This document shows, piece after piece, positions 7,813-18,139 of a stretch of 33,503 nt of DNA (position 1 is the stretch's first letter; each line of letters opens with the position of its first letter). This DNA comes from a virus: positions 1 to 33,503 of IMG/VR virus record IMGVR_UViG_3300030103_000972; one strand, 5' to 3'. The notes below the pieces were generated by a model. The model searched no databases and was not told the origin of the DNA. It was given only the letters and a program-made list of their open reading frames with translations. The translations under genes and the position numbers were made by a program.

Positions 7813-10727
7813 TGTAGTAGATTTACTCCTGGTTTTTGTAGAACGTCTAATTCTAGTAAATTTTGTCTTTTTTCAATTGCTTCCCCAATTTCTGGGTAAG
7901 CTGCAATTAATAATTCTTGGCCGTTTTCCATTGCTTTAATTTTAAGATTTTGTACTTCTTGTGCCTTTTCGTTATTAGTTAAATTTTTGTATAAATCAGA
8001 TCCCATGTATAATTCCATATATTTTGCAAAACTGTATCCTTCAAAGTCCTCGTCAGGTGTTTGTAAAGAAAATTGCACATAGTCGTAATATTCTTGTGGT
8101 CTTAGAGCTATGCCTTTTATTTGTTTTGGAAGATATGTTATTACTCCACCCAGTCTTTCATTTTCGTGATAGTGCAAACCTTTGTCTTTTACTTTTTTAA
8201 TTCCAAAAACACCAAAGTAAGTATTATAAATATCAGACATTAACCCCATTTCTGAAGATCTATCTATAGGATATCCAAAAATATCGGTAGCTGGAGGTAA
8301 ATCATTACCAGTTTTGCTTTTGCCAAAAACCTGATTTCCAATACTTCCAACAAAATCATCGTAAGGCATTTGATATAAATATTGATTATATGTATCTATT
8401 AATGGATTTTTAAAAGCACTATCTAGGGGTTGACCAAAATTTAAATTAGCTGTTCCATCATCTAAATACGGTCTTAAATCTCTCTCAAAATCTCTATCTA
8501 AATTTCTTTTGTATATATTAAACTCACCTTCTTCATTTGTTTCACCCCCTAATAAATAGCCAGCACCTTTGACTGGAGCTAGGGGTAGAGTGGGTGCAGT
8601 AATCCAAGCTGATAAAGCATCTTTTGCTACATCATTTAAATTAAAAGAACTCATAGCTGTAAAAATATCACTTAATCCCTGGATCATTGGCATCTCATTC
8701 ATGTACTGCAACATTGCAAGTGGCAAAGCCATACCTAAATCATCTCTTACTTTTGGATCGTTGCTTCTGTGCATTAATTCCATAGCGTGTGCGGTTACAC
8801 CAAAAACAGCACTTATAGGTTCAAGTCCGTTATAACTTATGTAAATATGATCTCCAGTTGGTAAGCCATCTTCATCGTACAATGGTGTTCCTTCAGGTAA
8901 ATCATCTGCTGCAAAAACCAAACTATATGGCCGCCAATTTTTGGCATCTAATGCAGCTTTCATTTTTGGATCTATCCTACCGTTGCTTAGAGTAGGGTAG
9001 CCACCAGTAATTCTACCCTGGCTATAAAGCTGTGCTGTATACATGACAGCACCAGAAGCCATTGTAAGTTTTGCAAGTGTTCTATTTCTATATATAGGAT
9101 CGTTTTTCATCCGTGAAACATCAAGAACACCTAATCCTGAAATGTCACCAAATCGTCTTACAACATTTACTGGGGTTTTTGCAAACGGTAATATTATAGT
9201 TCCAATATAAGGTGTATCTTGTATTGCTTTTGTAAATTTTTCCAAATTACCAGGTAGTTGATCTTGAAATGTATAATACCTAGCAGCTTCATCTAATTGC
9301 TTTGTAAATTCTTCTGGTCTACTTGCAACATCATTAACAGCATCTGTCATTGCTTCTTTAAAAGATTTGCCTGTTGTATTGGCAATACGAGTTGCCTCGG
9401 TCATAATTAAAGTGTGCATCTCCATAGACCTTGCAATTTCTTTAAAAAACTCATCACCATAAGTCAAACCAAGATAAGGTAATCTATAAAGTTTACCCAT
9501 CATATCGACAGCAGATCCAAAACTTGAGTCCTCTAATCCTAAATTTTTAGCAGTTATATATTCTTGATTTGCACCTTCATACTTAGTTGCTCCATCTGAT
9601 GCTTGACCAGTTCTTACAGATTTATTTGCAACTTTAAAAGCATCACCAAATCCATTTATTAATCCATATAATCTAGCAACACCTAACTCCCATGTAAGAC
9701 CAGATTGACCATCACCCCAGTGTCTGCCTCTTACTAAATTAGTAATTCCTATTCGAGTGTTATCTAAAGTTCCATAAATACCAGCTAGTGTGTACTCAGG
9801 TATTGTATATGCAAGATATGCACCATTACCTAAAATATTTCTTAATTGTGTTTTTGGTGAAAATAGCAAACCACCACGATAGGCTTCACTCCAAGCTCTA
9901 CCTGATTTCTTCATCCAGTTATCACCAACAAATTTATTTAATGAAGCAATATCTCCGTTTGCATCAACTAACTTTTTTGTTTTTTGTGCTATATCAACAA
10001 TATTTGCTGATCCACCTTGTTCTGCAATTATTGCATCAAGTGCATTGGCTTTATTTTTAGGATCAGCCATTGTTGGTATTCTAAAGGCCGCCAATGCCTG
10101 ACCGACATTTGCTCTACCTTTTTTAAATTGTGTGACATACAAACCGTGAGTCACAAGATGTTTTTTAAATTTTAATAATGTTTCTGAATTTGTTGGGTTT
10201 TCAATAACTTCGTCAGCTAAATTTAAAAGATAAGTTCCACTATCTTTTATAAATTGACGAGCTGCATAAACTTCTTTAGCACTTTTAAATCCGCTACCCT
10301 GTAAAAGAATTGGTTTGATTTGTAAATCTGTAGCCAGTCCTTGAAATTCTGTGTCAAATTTTATTTTATCAGGATCAGGAGTAGCAGCTGTGTATTCATC
10401 AATAACTCTTGAAAAGTCATTAATATTGTTAATTTTATTGAAATCTACATTTATCTGTGCATCAAAAAATTCTTCTCCAGCTTCATTAATTTTTGTTTCA
10501 CCTTGTACAGATGTAACAATTTCTTCTTGAACCTCATCTGTTTTTAAAGCACTTTTGATATTACTTTTTGTTTTTGGTATGCTTAATAATCTATTAAATA
10601 ATCCAGCTACATAAATTTCATCTTCTTTGCCTGGCTCTGAAGATGCCATTTCTGTAACACCAAGTGTTTGACCTTGTTGTATACCAGATAATAACGAGTC
10701 ATCGTTTGTTGGAACTGTTTTAACCAT
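7809..10727 (-). CDS. Large internal virion (ejection) protein, T7 gp16 position
   Basis: About 972 residues. Its position between the other large internal protein and the tail fibre matches the DNA-ejection core proteins of T7-like phages. Most of the protein is helical without a motif I can name. The middle contains hydrophobic patches (for example AKLTMASGAVMYTAQLY) compatible with membrane insertion during genome ejection. Start taken at 10727 (MVKTVPTND); a GTG at 10751 is also in frame but lies inside a hairpin. It is preceded by a 75-nt gap containing a terminator-like hairpin. Confidence 0.65.
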   Translation of the reverse strand: MVKTVPTNDDSLLSGIQQGQTLGVTEMASSEPGKEDEIYVAGLFNRLLSIPKTKSNIKSALKTDEVQEEIVTSVQGETKINEAGEEFFDAQINVDFNKINNINDFSRVIDEYTAATPDPDKIKFDTEFQGLATDLQIKPILLQGSGFKSAKEVYAARQFIKDSGTYLLNLADEVIENPTNSETLLKFKKHLVTHGLYVTQFKKGRANVGQALAAFRIPTMADPKNKANALDAIIAEQGGSANIVDIAQKTKKLVDANGDIASLNKFVGDNWMKKSGRAWSEAYRGGLLFSPKTQLRNILGNGAYLAYTIPEYTLAGIYGTLDNTRIGITNLVRGRHWGDGQSGLTWELGVARLYGLINGFGDAFKVANKSVRTGQASDGATKYEGANQEYITAKNLGLEDSSFGSAVDMMGKLYRLPYLGLTYGDEFFKEIARSMEMHTLIMTEATRIANTTGKSFKEAMTDAVNDVASRPEEFTKQLDEAARYYTFQDQLPGNLEKFTKAIQDTPYIGTIILPFAKTPVNVVRRFGDISGLGVLDVSRMKNDPIYRNRTLAKLTMASGAVMYTAQLYSQGRITGGYPTLSNGRIDPKMKAALDAKNWRPYSLVFAADDLPEGTPLYDEDGLPTGDHIYISYNGLEPISAVFGVTAHAMELMHRSNDPKVRDDLGMALPLAMLQYMNEMPMIQGLSDIFTAMSSFNLNDVAKDALSAWITAPTLPLAPVKGAGYLLGGETNEEGEFNIYKRNLDRDFERDLRPYLDDGTANLNFGQPLDSAFKNPLIDTYNQYLYQMPYDDFVGSIGNQVFGKSKTGNDLPPATDIFGYPIDRSSEMGLMSDIYNTYFGVFGIKKVKDKGLHYHENERLGGVITYLPKQIKGIALRPQEYYDYVQFSLQTPDEDFEGYSFAKYMELYMGSDLYKNLTNNEKAQEVQNLKIKAMENGQELLIAAYPEIGEAIEKRQNLLELDVLQKPGVNLLQ

Positions 10728-10745
10728 AATTGTATATTGAAAAAC

Positions 10746-10763
10746 TCGCACATATTTGTGCGA
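10746..10763 (-). terminator. Terminator-like hairpin inside the late operon
   Basis: A perfect 7-bp stem (TCGCACA / TGTGCGA) with a 4-nt loop; on the minus strand it is followed by GTTTTT. It lies in the 75-nt gap between the two largest internal virion genes, one of the few real gaps in the block. It could be a partial terminator that reduces expression of the distal genes, or an RNA processing/stability element. Confidence 0.5.
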
Positions 10764-10802
10764 TATTATCTTACCTTATCTTAAATTTTGTCGTTTGTGT
10801 AG

Positions 10803-13649
10803 TTATACAACAGCAGTTGTTTGCTGTTTGTTTTCTTTTTCTTCTACCTGGGCGATGGGTACGCCTTCAGTTAAAATTTCTTTTTTCATGTCTGGAGTAA
10901 AAAACATTATTGGAACTTGATTTGCACCTTTGTTGTTAAGTATTTGTGGTACGTCAAATCCTTCAAGTTCGTCAAGCATAATAGCTTTTGCATCTCTTGA
11001 CTCATATGTTTGATGAATTACATTTGACTTACCATTTTTAGTTTGAATAAGTTTTATTTTTTGTGATGGTGGTGCTTCTAAATCTTGAATTATTTTATAG
11101 GATGCAAAAATTTCTCCACTTGTTCCTACCGCATCATATACATCATTATATTTCAAATTTTTCAAATCTTTCATATTGTAAATTTTTGTGTTCTTTATTG
11201 GTAAATTTGTTTGTTCTAAATTAGCACCATATTTTTTTCCAAACTTATTTAAATATGATGGAAGCATATTATCATAAAAACCTTTCATTCCATCACCACC
11301 AAATTCTAAATCTAAACCAGTATAAGTTCTGCCATCTGTATATGTAGGTGCATCTTCAATAATTTTTGTTGTTAAATCTTTACCGACAAATCTTTCTAAT
11401 TCGTTTTCTGGAACAACTCTGGATATTTGTTCACCATATATTGGAGTTACAGTTAATTCATATTGACCGTCTTTAGTTCCGCCAATAATTTTTTCTGCTC
11501 TTAAAGCAGTTATTTTTTTTGATAAATTGTATCTATCATTTTGCATTTTTCCTGTGGTAAATGCTATTCCTTCAAAGTCGTTATCAATAGCATATTTAAT
11601 CAATCTTTTTGTTGTCAATTCGTGCCAGTTCTTTTTAAATGGTGCATCTGGCACTTTTCCAAATTCATTTAAGTCTTCTATTTTATTTTCAATATCATTT
11701 ATTTGAACTCTTAAATTGCCTAATTTTTTATTAACTCCATCTATTCTATTCATATCATCAGCTTCAGCAGCAGCTTTACCAACTATATTTGCTTGTTCAG
11801 TTTGATTACCAGTGAGTTCATAGCTTTTAAATACTTTACCATTACTGCCATCAATAATATCAACCTTTGTAGCTGCACCGTATGTTGGAGCATCAGTTCG
11901 AGTATAAAAACTTTTCTCTTTTACTACTTTCATTTCATTTCTTAGATCTTCAACTTCTTTGTTCAAAGCATTTAATTGATTTTCAACCTTAGATCTATCT
12001 GCTGATACATAACCTTTTTTTCTACCAGCTTGGTGTAAATCAGATTGTATTTCTTCTACAAATAATATTTTCTTCCCATCAATTATTCTTTCGTTGAATC
12101 TTGCGTGAGCTATTAAATTTTCACCAGCTGGAACACTTCCTTTGTAATGATGATCGGTAAATACTTGCGGTGTTCCTGGAGCTGTAATTAACATTTCTTT
12201 GTAATTATCTCCTCCTGGGGTTACAAGGTCATCTTGACCAAATCTTGTACTATTAGGATCGTTCCGTCTTTCAAAAGCAGCAACTGGATCATCTTCTAAA
12301 ATTGTATCTTTTACTCTTGTGGTTAAAGATTTATTAGCAATAAAATCATCTAGTTGTTCTTTAGTTACATTTGGATTATCTTTTAAAAATGTATCTAAAC
12401 CTAAATCTTGTATCTCTGATTGTTTTATACCAGCAGTATTATTTAGTGTAGCCAGGATCTGATTACCTGGTTGTTCCTTAAATGTAAGATTAGATATAGC
12501 GTTTTCTACGTTTGAATAAAAAGGTTTTTCTGATATTGAACGAATACGAGCATTTTCTTCGTCAATATTTTTAAGTTTTTCAATTTTAGAATTTATAAAA
12601 TTTTCTGTTTCTTCTTGTGTTTGAAAAGATTTATGATGATCTTCTGCATTTTCAAGAAATAGTTTAAATGGTCGTTCTGAACCCTCATCATATTTTACTC
12701 CATCATACCCAGCATAAGATAAATTATCATCAGATATATTTAATTTTACAAAACCAGTATCACCTTGAGTTACCACTGGTGTAGTAGGTGCTTCTTTAGG
12801 AGTAGCAGCAGCTCCAACTGATTTAATTTCTTGTATTGCTTCTTCGTTTTTGAAAAGAGATTTATAAATTTTAAAAATACCTTCTAAACCAAAAGCAATG
12901 GGAGAGTCAGCAGCTATGTTTTTTAATCTTCCAATAACTTCGCTATCGTCTTCATCTGCAATTAATCCATTAATTATGATATTTGCAGCTTCATTGTTTC
13001 TTGTAAAGTCAGGAAACATATCTTTAAAAAGATTTGCCATGTTACCTTCGTCTTTTGATGAAAAGGCACCCACTAATAAAGGCTCTGATAACAACACAGA
13101 ACCACGCAATAGTTTTAATAATCCCATACCTGGCACAACATATTGACCAATAATAGATCCAGTCACTCCACCAGCACCTTCAGGTTGTTTGTATTCAATT
13201 TTTTTACCCAAAGTGTTAGGAAAATTTTCTGTAAAATAATTATCTAATTTTGTTACAGATCCACCAGTAAGACTATCGACTAATTGAAAAGCATTGACAA
13301 CACCCTGGTTCATTCCTTTTGCTATATTTTTAGGATTTAACATGTCAGCTAAAAATCCTGGTGTTGCTTGTAGTATATCTAGTGATTTATCACCAGCAGC
13401 TTCAAGTGTATCTAAATTTTGACCGAAGATTTCAGGCTTTTTTTTTTCGCCCAGGATTACACTCACGCCATCTACAGTGCCAATTTCATAAATTACACCA
13501 TCATCTTCATGGTCAATTACTTCATCAAAAACAGATCTGTCTGAGTTTTTTAATGAATTAATGTAAGTTTCATTTGTATTCTCATCATACCAATCCAGTA
13601 TGTCATCTGCTGAATAAGTACCAGCTTCAAATTTTGCTTTATCACTCAT
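10803..13649 (-). CDS. Large internal virion protein with polyvalent-protein-type C-terminal domain
   Basis: A 948-residue protein. The N-terminal third is helical with hydrophobic stretches (about residues 165-190). From about residue 470 it resembles a domain common in phage 'large polyvalent proteins' and in internal proteins of marine podoviruses: an EEIQSDLHQAGRKKGY motif near 533-550, WHELTTKRLIKYA, a FTTGKMQNDRYNLSKK motif near 700, GMKGFYDNMLPSYLNKFGKK, and the usual end FTPDMKKEIL. Its biochemical role is not established; delivery into the host with the DNA is likely. It starts 8 nt inside the end of the preceding gene. Confidence 0.65.
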   Translation of the reverse strand: MSDKAKFEAGTYSADDILDWYDENTNETYINSLKNSDRSVFDEVIDHEDDGVIYEIGTVDGVSVILGEKKKPEIFGQNLDTLEAAGDKSLDILQATPGFLADMLNPKNIAKGMNQGVVNAFQLVDSLTGGSVTKLDNYFTENFPNTLGKKIEYKQPEGAGGVTGSIIGQYVVPGMGLLKLLRGSVLLSEPLLVGAFSSKDEGNMANLFKDMFPDFTRNNEAANIIINGLIADEDDSEVIGRLKNIAADSPIAFGLEGIFKIYKSLFKNEEAIQEIKSVGAAATPKEAPTTPVVTQGDTGFVKLNISDDNLSYAGYDGVKYDEGSERPFKLFLENAEDHHKSFQTQEETENFINSKIEKLKNIDEENARIRSISEKPFYSNVENAISNLTFKEQPGNQILATLNNTAGIKQSEIQDLGLDTFLKDNPNVTKEQLDDFIANKSLTTRVKDTILEDDPVAAFERRNDPNSTRFGQDDLVTPGGDNYKEMLITAPGTPQVFTDHHYKGSVPAGENLIAHARFNERIIDGKKILFVEEIQSDLHQAGRKKGYVSADRSKVENQLNALNKEVEDLRNEMKVVKEKSFYTRTDAPTYGAATKVDIIDGSNGKVFKSYELTGNQTEQANIVGKAAAEADDMNRIDGVNKKLGNLRVQINDIENKIEDLNEFGKVPDAPFKKNWHELTTKRLIKYAIDNDFEGIAFTTGKMQNDRYNLSKKITALRAEKIIGGTKDGQYELTVTPIYGEQISRVVPENELERFVGKDLTTKIIEDAPTYTDGRTYTGLDLEFGGDGMKGFYDNMLPSYLNKFGKKYGANLEQTNLPIKNTKIYNMKDLKNLKYNDVYDAVGTSGEIFASYKIIQDLEAPPSQKIKLIQTKNGKSNVIHQTYESRDAKAIMLDELEGFDVPQILNNKGANQVPIMFFTPDMKKEILTEGVPIAQVEEKENKQQTTAVV

Positions 13650-15321
13650 TACTAATTATTCCCATTGATACACCAAGTTTATACAAATTTTTAAAATCAA
13701 TATTTCTATGTCTGTTTAACGCTAAATTATCCATTTTTTTGGTATTTGGCTCAAAGTCACTTGCTGTTATGGCGGCAGCTAATTCATCAAATTTTTTATT
13801 TAAATTTTTTTCGTTTACTTGAGCAAAATCAATTTTATATTTTTCAAATAAAGTTTTAAGTTTTTCACTTGCTGTATTTATTTGAGTTATAGCTTCTGAT
13901 TGATAATTTTCTTCTACTTGTTTTAGAATTTTAGGTGCTTCTATAAGAAAGTTAAGTTTGCCCTGACTATTAAAATTTTTTTCTTCAAATATTCGCAACG
14001 CTTCATTAGTCATTCCATGAATTAATTGTTCATGCTCATTTAAAGATTCACCTATAATTAAATCTTCAGGTGGTAATCCAAAATTCGTTCTTATATATTT
14101 TTTTGCATTATTATAATTAAATGTATTTTCAGCTTTGGATAAACTATTTATACTTTGTTGTTGTTCTTTATTTAATTGTCCATATTGTTTTGTTGCGTCA
14201 GCGTATGTCATGTTACCTTGAGCAATTTGTACTTCTATTAAATCTGCCAGAGCTTGATCTCCTTGAGGATTAAAAGGCACTTTACCGTCATTATCCTCAA
14301 CTAATTTATGAAATTGTTGTAAATTATTTTTTTCGCTGGGTGAGAATACATCATTAGGTAAATTCATTAATTTATCAAAAAGTATATTTCTTTGATCGAG
14401 TTTTGTTTCTTGATTGTAATAATCATTTAAATTTTGTTCTTTTACAAAAATTAAATCATCAATGGCGTTTTGTTCAATTATTTCATTTGTTTTATATCTA
14501 CTTGTTTCTTCTTTTCTAAAATCCTTAAAAACATCTTGTATAGTATCATTATCCATCTTTGACATGAGTTCTATGATATTAGGGTTTGTTACTTTATTAG
14601 GAGATACTGTTAAATTTTTTTCAGGTTTGTTTGATGAGTATTCTTCTTGTAGACCAACACTCAAAGCATTTGCCATCATCTCTTGATAAAATTCTACTGG
14701 TTTTGAACCACCGCCAGCTTGATATTGATTTATAACTAATTCTAAATCTCTTAACTCTGCCGAAAAATCAGGAGTATCTATTCCTACATTTGCACCTAAA
14801 GCATCTGCAAGTTGATTTGCACTATCTTCAAAAACCATCAGATTTTGTTTTTTTGTTTCTTTTAAATATTCATCAAAAATTTTACCTCTGTACACGAGGT
14901 TATTTATATTAGCCTGGTTTATTACAGAACCTTTTACAAAATCATATTTGTATTTGTTGTTTTGTATTTCACTAATAATCGAAGCTCTTCCTTGTACTAT
15001 TTGCCCATCAGCTGTAGTAAAACCATTTTCGTAAGCATCCATCCAAAGCTCTGGTTGCGTTGATAAATTACCCTGGATAATTTTTTGAAGATTATCAAGT
15101 TTAGTTTTATACTTCAGGTTTTCTTGAGCTATAATTCTGTCACTTTCATTTTTGACAACAACACTTGCAAATTTCGCAACACTATCCAATCCTTTAGTTA
15201 TAGAGTCTGTTTGTGATGCAATAGCTCCAGATGTTGCTGCTTGTGATATTTGTGGCACGGATGTTGAACCAGCTTGACCAGAAATTGTACCAGTTAAATT
15301 ATATATGGGTATTCTTGGCAA
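13642..15321 (-). CDS. Internal virion protein, TTG start
   Basis: A 559-residue, largely helical, Asn/Lys/Glu-rich protein placed where T7-like phages encode ejection core proteins (gp15-like position). No enzymatic motif seen. It begins with TTG (MPRIPIYNL) because no ATG is available, and a strong GGAGG lies 8 nt upstream; that Shine-Dalgarno is also the coding sequence for the LLGG end of the upstream protein. Length and order, not sequence similarity, support the assignment. Confidence 0.65.
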   Translation of the reverse strand: MPRIPIYNLTGTISGQAGSTSVPQISQAATSGAIASQTDSITKGLDSVAKFASVVVKNESDRIIAQENLKYKTKLDNLQKIIQGNLSTQPELWMDAYENGFTTADGQIVQGRASIISEIQNNKYKYDFVKGSVINQANINNLVYRGKIFDEYLKETKKQNLMVFEDSANQLADALGANVGIDTPDFSAELRDLELVINQYQAGGGSKPVEFYQEMMANALSVGLQEEYSSNKPEKNLTVSPNKVTNPNIIELMSKMDNDTIQDVFKDFRKEETSRYKTNEIIEQNAIDDLIFVKEQNLNDYYNQETKLDQRNILFDKLMNLPNDVFSPSEKNNLQQFHKLVEDNDGKVPFNPQGDQALADLIEVQIAQGNMTYADATKQYGQLNKEQQQSINSLSKAENTFNYNNAKKYIRTNFGLPPEDLIIGESLNEHEQLIHGMTNEALRIFEEKNFNSQGKLNFLIEAPKILKQVEENYQSEAITQINTASEKLKTLFEKYKIDFAQVNEKNLNKKFDELAAAITASDFEPNTKKMDNLALNRHRNIDFKNLYKLGVSMGIISNE

Positions 15322-15322
15322 T

Positions 15323-15844
15323 TTAATTTCCTCCTAATAATGTTGGATAGTATGTAGTAGTCATTTGAGAAACTCCAGCAACACCACCTATAATTGATCC
15401 TACAGCTTTCATTCTGTATGAGTTTGCAAGCATTTGGCCTTCAGCAGATTTTATTTCACCACTGTAACGAAGTTGTGCTGCATCATCGTCTAATTTCTTC
15501 TTCTGAACTGCTGTGTTGTAATCTAAAATTTTTCTCTCATAGTTTGCTAAATAAGCATTATTGGCTAATACATCTTCTGGCGTACCTTCTAAAGTTACAC
15601 CACTTTTTAAATAGGCTGCTGTTGATTGAGCCTGGTTAATTTTAAATGCTCTATTAAATTTAAATAACTCATTAGCGGCTGAAGCATCAACTATCTCTTT
15701 TTGTTGCTCAACTACTTTAGCTGCTCTTTCAAAACCTACTTTATTTGCTTCTCCTGTTGCTTTAGCAGCGGCAGCAGCTTGAGCTGCTCCAGCTGCACCT
15801 ATAACTGCTGATGCAGCTGTTGCTGCTATTGCTACTGGTGCCAT
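15323..15844 (-). CDS. Internal virion protein, T7 gp14-like
   Basis: A 173-residue protein with an Ala/Gly-rich hydrophobic N-terminus (about residues 3-30, IAATAASAVIGAAGAAQAAAAA), a long helical middle with charged residues, and a Gly-rich segment near the end (GSIIGGVAGV). This is the usual architecture of the small membrane-active internal core protein of T7-like phages, which is ejected to form part of the channel in the outer membrane. It ends PTLLGGN, a C-terminal motif shared with two proteins near the portal gene. Confidence 0.65.
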   Translation of the reverse strand: MAPVAIAATAASAVIGAAGAAQAAAAAKATGEANKVGFERAAKVVEQQKEIVDASAANELFKFNRAFKINQAQSTAAYLKSGVTLEGTPEDVLANNAYLANYERKILDYNTAVQKKKLDDDAAQLRYSGEIKSAEGQMLANSYRMKAVGSIIGGVAGVSQMTTTYYPTLLGGN

Positions 15845-16275
15845 TATTTAACCCTCGCATATCTCATGTAATCTTTTTTTAAGTAATCGTATTTTTTCAT
15901 TATACCCTCTTGTTTCATGCCTAAAAATCTTGCAAAGCGATAACCTTCTATAAAATCTTTTTGCACTGCTGTTTGTAAACGGTGCATTTTATTTTTGACA
16001 AAAAGGTTGTCAGTATATCTTCTTATTGTTTTACAAATATCAAATGAATAGATTTGAATACTTCTTGAAGCAATTACCCACCCCTCATAACATCCATCCC
16101 ATAATTTTATGACACCACCACAAACAACTGGTCTGCCATTAATTACTCCAGTAAAGCAATCATCTATCTCTAAGTTATCAATAAAAGATAAATCAGTTTG
16201 ATGACCTATCAATGAACTATTGATGTCTTTGTAAATTATATATCCGTGTTCTTTAATAAATGGAAAAATATCCAT
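15844..16275 (-). CDS. T7 gp13-like / DUF2833 GNAT-fold protein
   Basis: A 143-residue protein resembling the phage gp13/DUF2833 family: a GNAT-type core with the NGRPVVCGGVIKLWDGCYEGWVIAS segment (about 46-71), a helix RRYTDNLFVKNKMHRLQTAVQ and RFARFLGMKQEGIMKKYDY near the end. In T7, gp13 is needed for making infective virions and is placed beside the internal core genes, as here. Acetyltransferase activity is not shown by the sequence. Stop and start codons overlap with both neighbours. Confidence 0.65.
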   Translation of the reverse strand: MDIFPFIKEHGYIIYKDINSSLIGHQTDLSFIDNLEIDDCFTGVINGRPVVCGGVIKLWDGCYEGWVIASRSIQIYSFDICKTIRRYTDNLFVKNKMHRLQTAVQKDFIEGYRFARFLGMKQEGIMKKYDYLKKDYMRYARVK

Positions 16276-18050
16276 TAACCGTCATAAGTGTTCAGCTGTG
16301 GGAATAAAGCTGTAACTGTCATGGGTAGAGGCTGAGTTTGTTGTATGTAGACAAAATTATCTGTTTGATAATCAGATGCAAACTCAATTGATTTATCACC
16401 AGTGAACAAACTTACTGGTTGATCCATGGCCATTGAACTATCACGAAATGGAATAAGATCTACTTGTGATGAGCTGCTTCCTATCTCTGCTCCTACAGTT
16501 TCAAAAAATCTCGCAACGATTTCATGTATTCTTTTTACTTTGCCCTGAGCTATACCTTCAGCACTTCCACTTTCTATTCTCATGGTCTGTAGTTTAGAAG
16601 TGTATTTTAAACCAACTATTGCTTTGGTTGCGGATCTATCTAAGGTTACAGCACCACTTGAAACAACTTTATCTGCATGAGTAGCACCATTAGCTAAGAT
16701 TGAAACTGTTTGACCTTCTAAATGATCTAGTCCTGAAAGTGATGTTGTAGCACTTCCAGAATAAACTAATCCACTATCTAAAAACCAGGCATCTTCAATA
16801 TTAGAACCAAAATCAAATGGTTGTAAATATTCAATATATCTTTTTGTTCCACCGTTAATTGTTCTTTTTACAATCATGTACAAAGTATCTTCACCTCTTG
16901 AAGATGCTGTTGAGTTTGAAATGGCTGCAACGCTTTCTACTACAGCATCACCACCACTAAAAGCTCCACCTAAAATATGTCGATGCCAGGCCACTACGTT
17001 CTCACCTCTTTGATATGTCATACCAGTAAGAACCCCATCAGATCGTACAACCCAAACAATAGAGTCTGGCTCTTGCTGATAAGTCCAATTTGTAAAGCCA
17101 GTTCCCACACCTGAACCACCAATATGTTCAGCCAGGATAGTTAAATCTGGTGCAATATATCCGTCAGTGTCAAAATCAAAAACTAATTCTCTTACTTTTT
17201 TGCCAGCTCGTTGTACAAATAAAATTCTATTACCAGCTAAAAGTGCATCAACTTCAGATGTACCGTAACCAGCTTGTCGTTTTATTTGTATATTTGTAGG
17301 AGTAATAGGTTCAGCAGAAGATGAAGCAGTAGCAACAAACTCACCACCAGTGGTACCAATAAGTAGAGTACGCAATCCCTTTATATATTTTATGGCGTTT
17401 ACTTGGTCAGAACCAATAGTAAATGTCATGCCATCGGTAGCATTTGTGCCAGTGGTCATATCTTCAAAGTCACCAGATTTTGAAAAAAATATTTTTTGTG
17501 GAGCGGCATTTGTGCCAGCAAAAACTAATCGTTCTTCAAAAAATGTAATTGTGCTTGGAAAATTATTAGTAGAGGTAAAAGGATTATTTGTTGGTGCATA
17601 TAAACTTAGACTCCAGGATGTGTGAGATGTTCTGGATAATTTTCTGGGTTGATGTGAGGGATGTACAATAAATAATACATCAGCGGATTGTGCAAATTTT
17701 AGTTCGTTTGCTTCAGCAGCAGAATAGGGGGTAGATATTTCAACTGGAGTACCACTGTTAAGAACCTGGCCTCCATCTTTATACACTCTCATGTATGTAT
17801 TCCCAAACTCCAGAACATAGGTCTGAGTTGTAGAAAATTCAAAAGGAACTAATCTTGCCTCTCCATTGCTTTTTGTTTCAGCAATAAATCTTGTACCTGG
17901 TCTTCTTGTAGCTCCGCCGTGAGGGTGTACAATCATATTCTCCAAAGTTTTACATCCAGAATAATATTTAGGTAAATCTATTCTACCGTCTAATCTGGGT
18001 GACAACTCACCTGATGTAAAATTACTGAACGCAAATGTGGATCTTGGCAT
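16275..18050 (-). CDS. Tail tubular protein B / tail nozzle-like protein
   Basis: A 591-residue beta-rich protein. The N-terminus (FSNFTSGELSPRLDGRIDLPKYYSGCKTLENMIVHPHGGATRRPGTRFI, about residues 7-56) is a well-known start of a structural protein of podoviruses and prophages placed next to tail tubular protein A. It contains FFEERLVFAGT and FSKSGDFEDMT in the middle. By position and size it should form the nozzle at the distal end of the tail tube. It starts with a TAATG overlap after a lysine-rich microprotein. Confidence 0.75.
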   Translation of the reverse strand: MPRSTFAFSNFTSGELSPRLDGRIDLPKYYSGCKTLENMIVHPHGGATRRPGTRFIAETKSNGEARLVPFEFSTTQTYVLEFGNTYMRVYKDGGQVLNSGTPVEISTPYSAAEANELKFAQSADVLFIVHPSHQPRKLSRTSHTSWSLSLYAPTNNPFTSTNNFPSTITFFEERLVFAGTNAAPQKIFFSKSGDFEDMTTGTNATDGMTFTIGSDQVNAIKYIKGLRTLLIGTTGGEFVATASSSAEPITPTNIQIKRQAGYGTSEVDALLAGNRILFVQRAGKKVRELVFDFDTDGYIAPDLTILAEHIGGSGVGTGFTNWTYQQEPDSIVWVVRSDGVLTGMTYQRGENVVAWHRHILGGAFSGGDAVVESVAAISNSTASSRGEDTLYMIVKRTINGGTKRYIEYLQPFDFGSNIEDAWFLDSGLVYSGSATTSLSGLDHLEGQTVSILANGATHADKVVSSGAVTLDRSATKAIVGLKYTSKLQTMRIESGSAEGIAQGKVKRIHEIVARFFETVGAEIGSSSSQVDLIPFRDSSMAMDQPVSLFTGDKSIEFASDYQTDNFVYIQQTQPLPMTVTALFPQLNTYDG

Positions 18051-18139
18051 TATTTTTTCTTTTTAGGTTTTTTTGTTTTTTTTACTTTAACTTTTTTTTT
18101 ATAACTATTTGTGTGAGCAGTAGATATTTGCCTACTCAT
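18050..18139 (-). CDS. Lysine-rich microprotein (29 aa)
   Basis: A 29-residue ORF, start MSRQISTAHTN, then almost only Lys, Val, Thr and Pro to the end. Both ends are fused to neighbours by TAATG overlaps (18139 and 18050), so it fits exactly in the gap between two larger genes. Strongly basic, so it may bind nucleic acid or be a packaged peptide. No family recognised. Confidence 0.55.
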   Translation of the reverse strand: MSRQISTAHTNSYKKKVKVKKTKKPKKKK

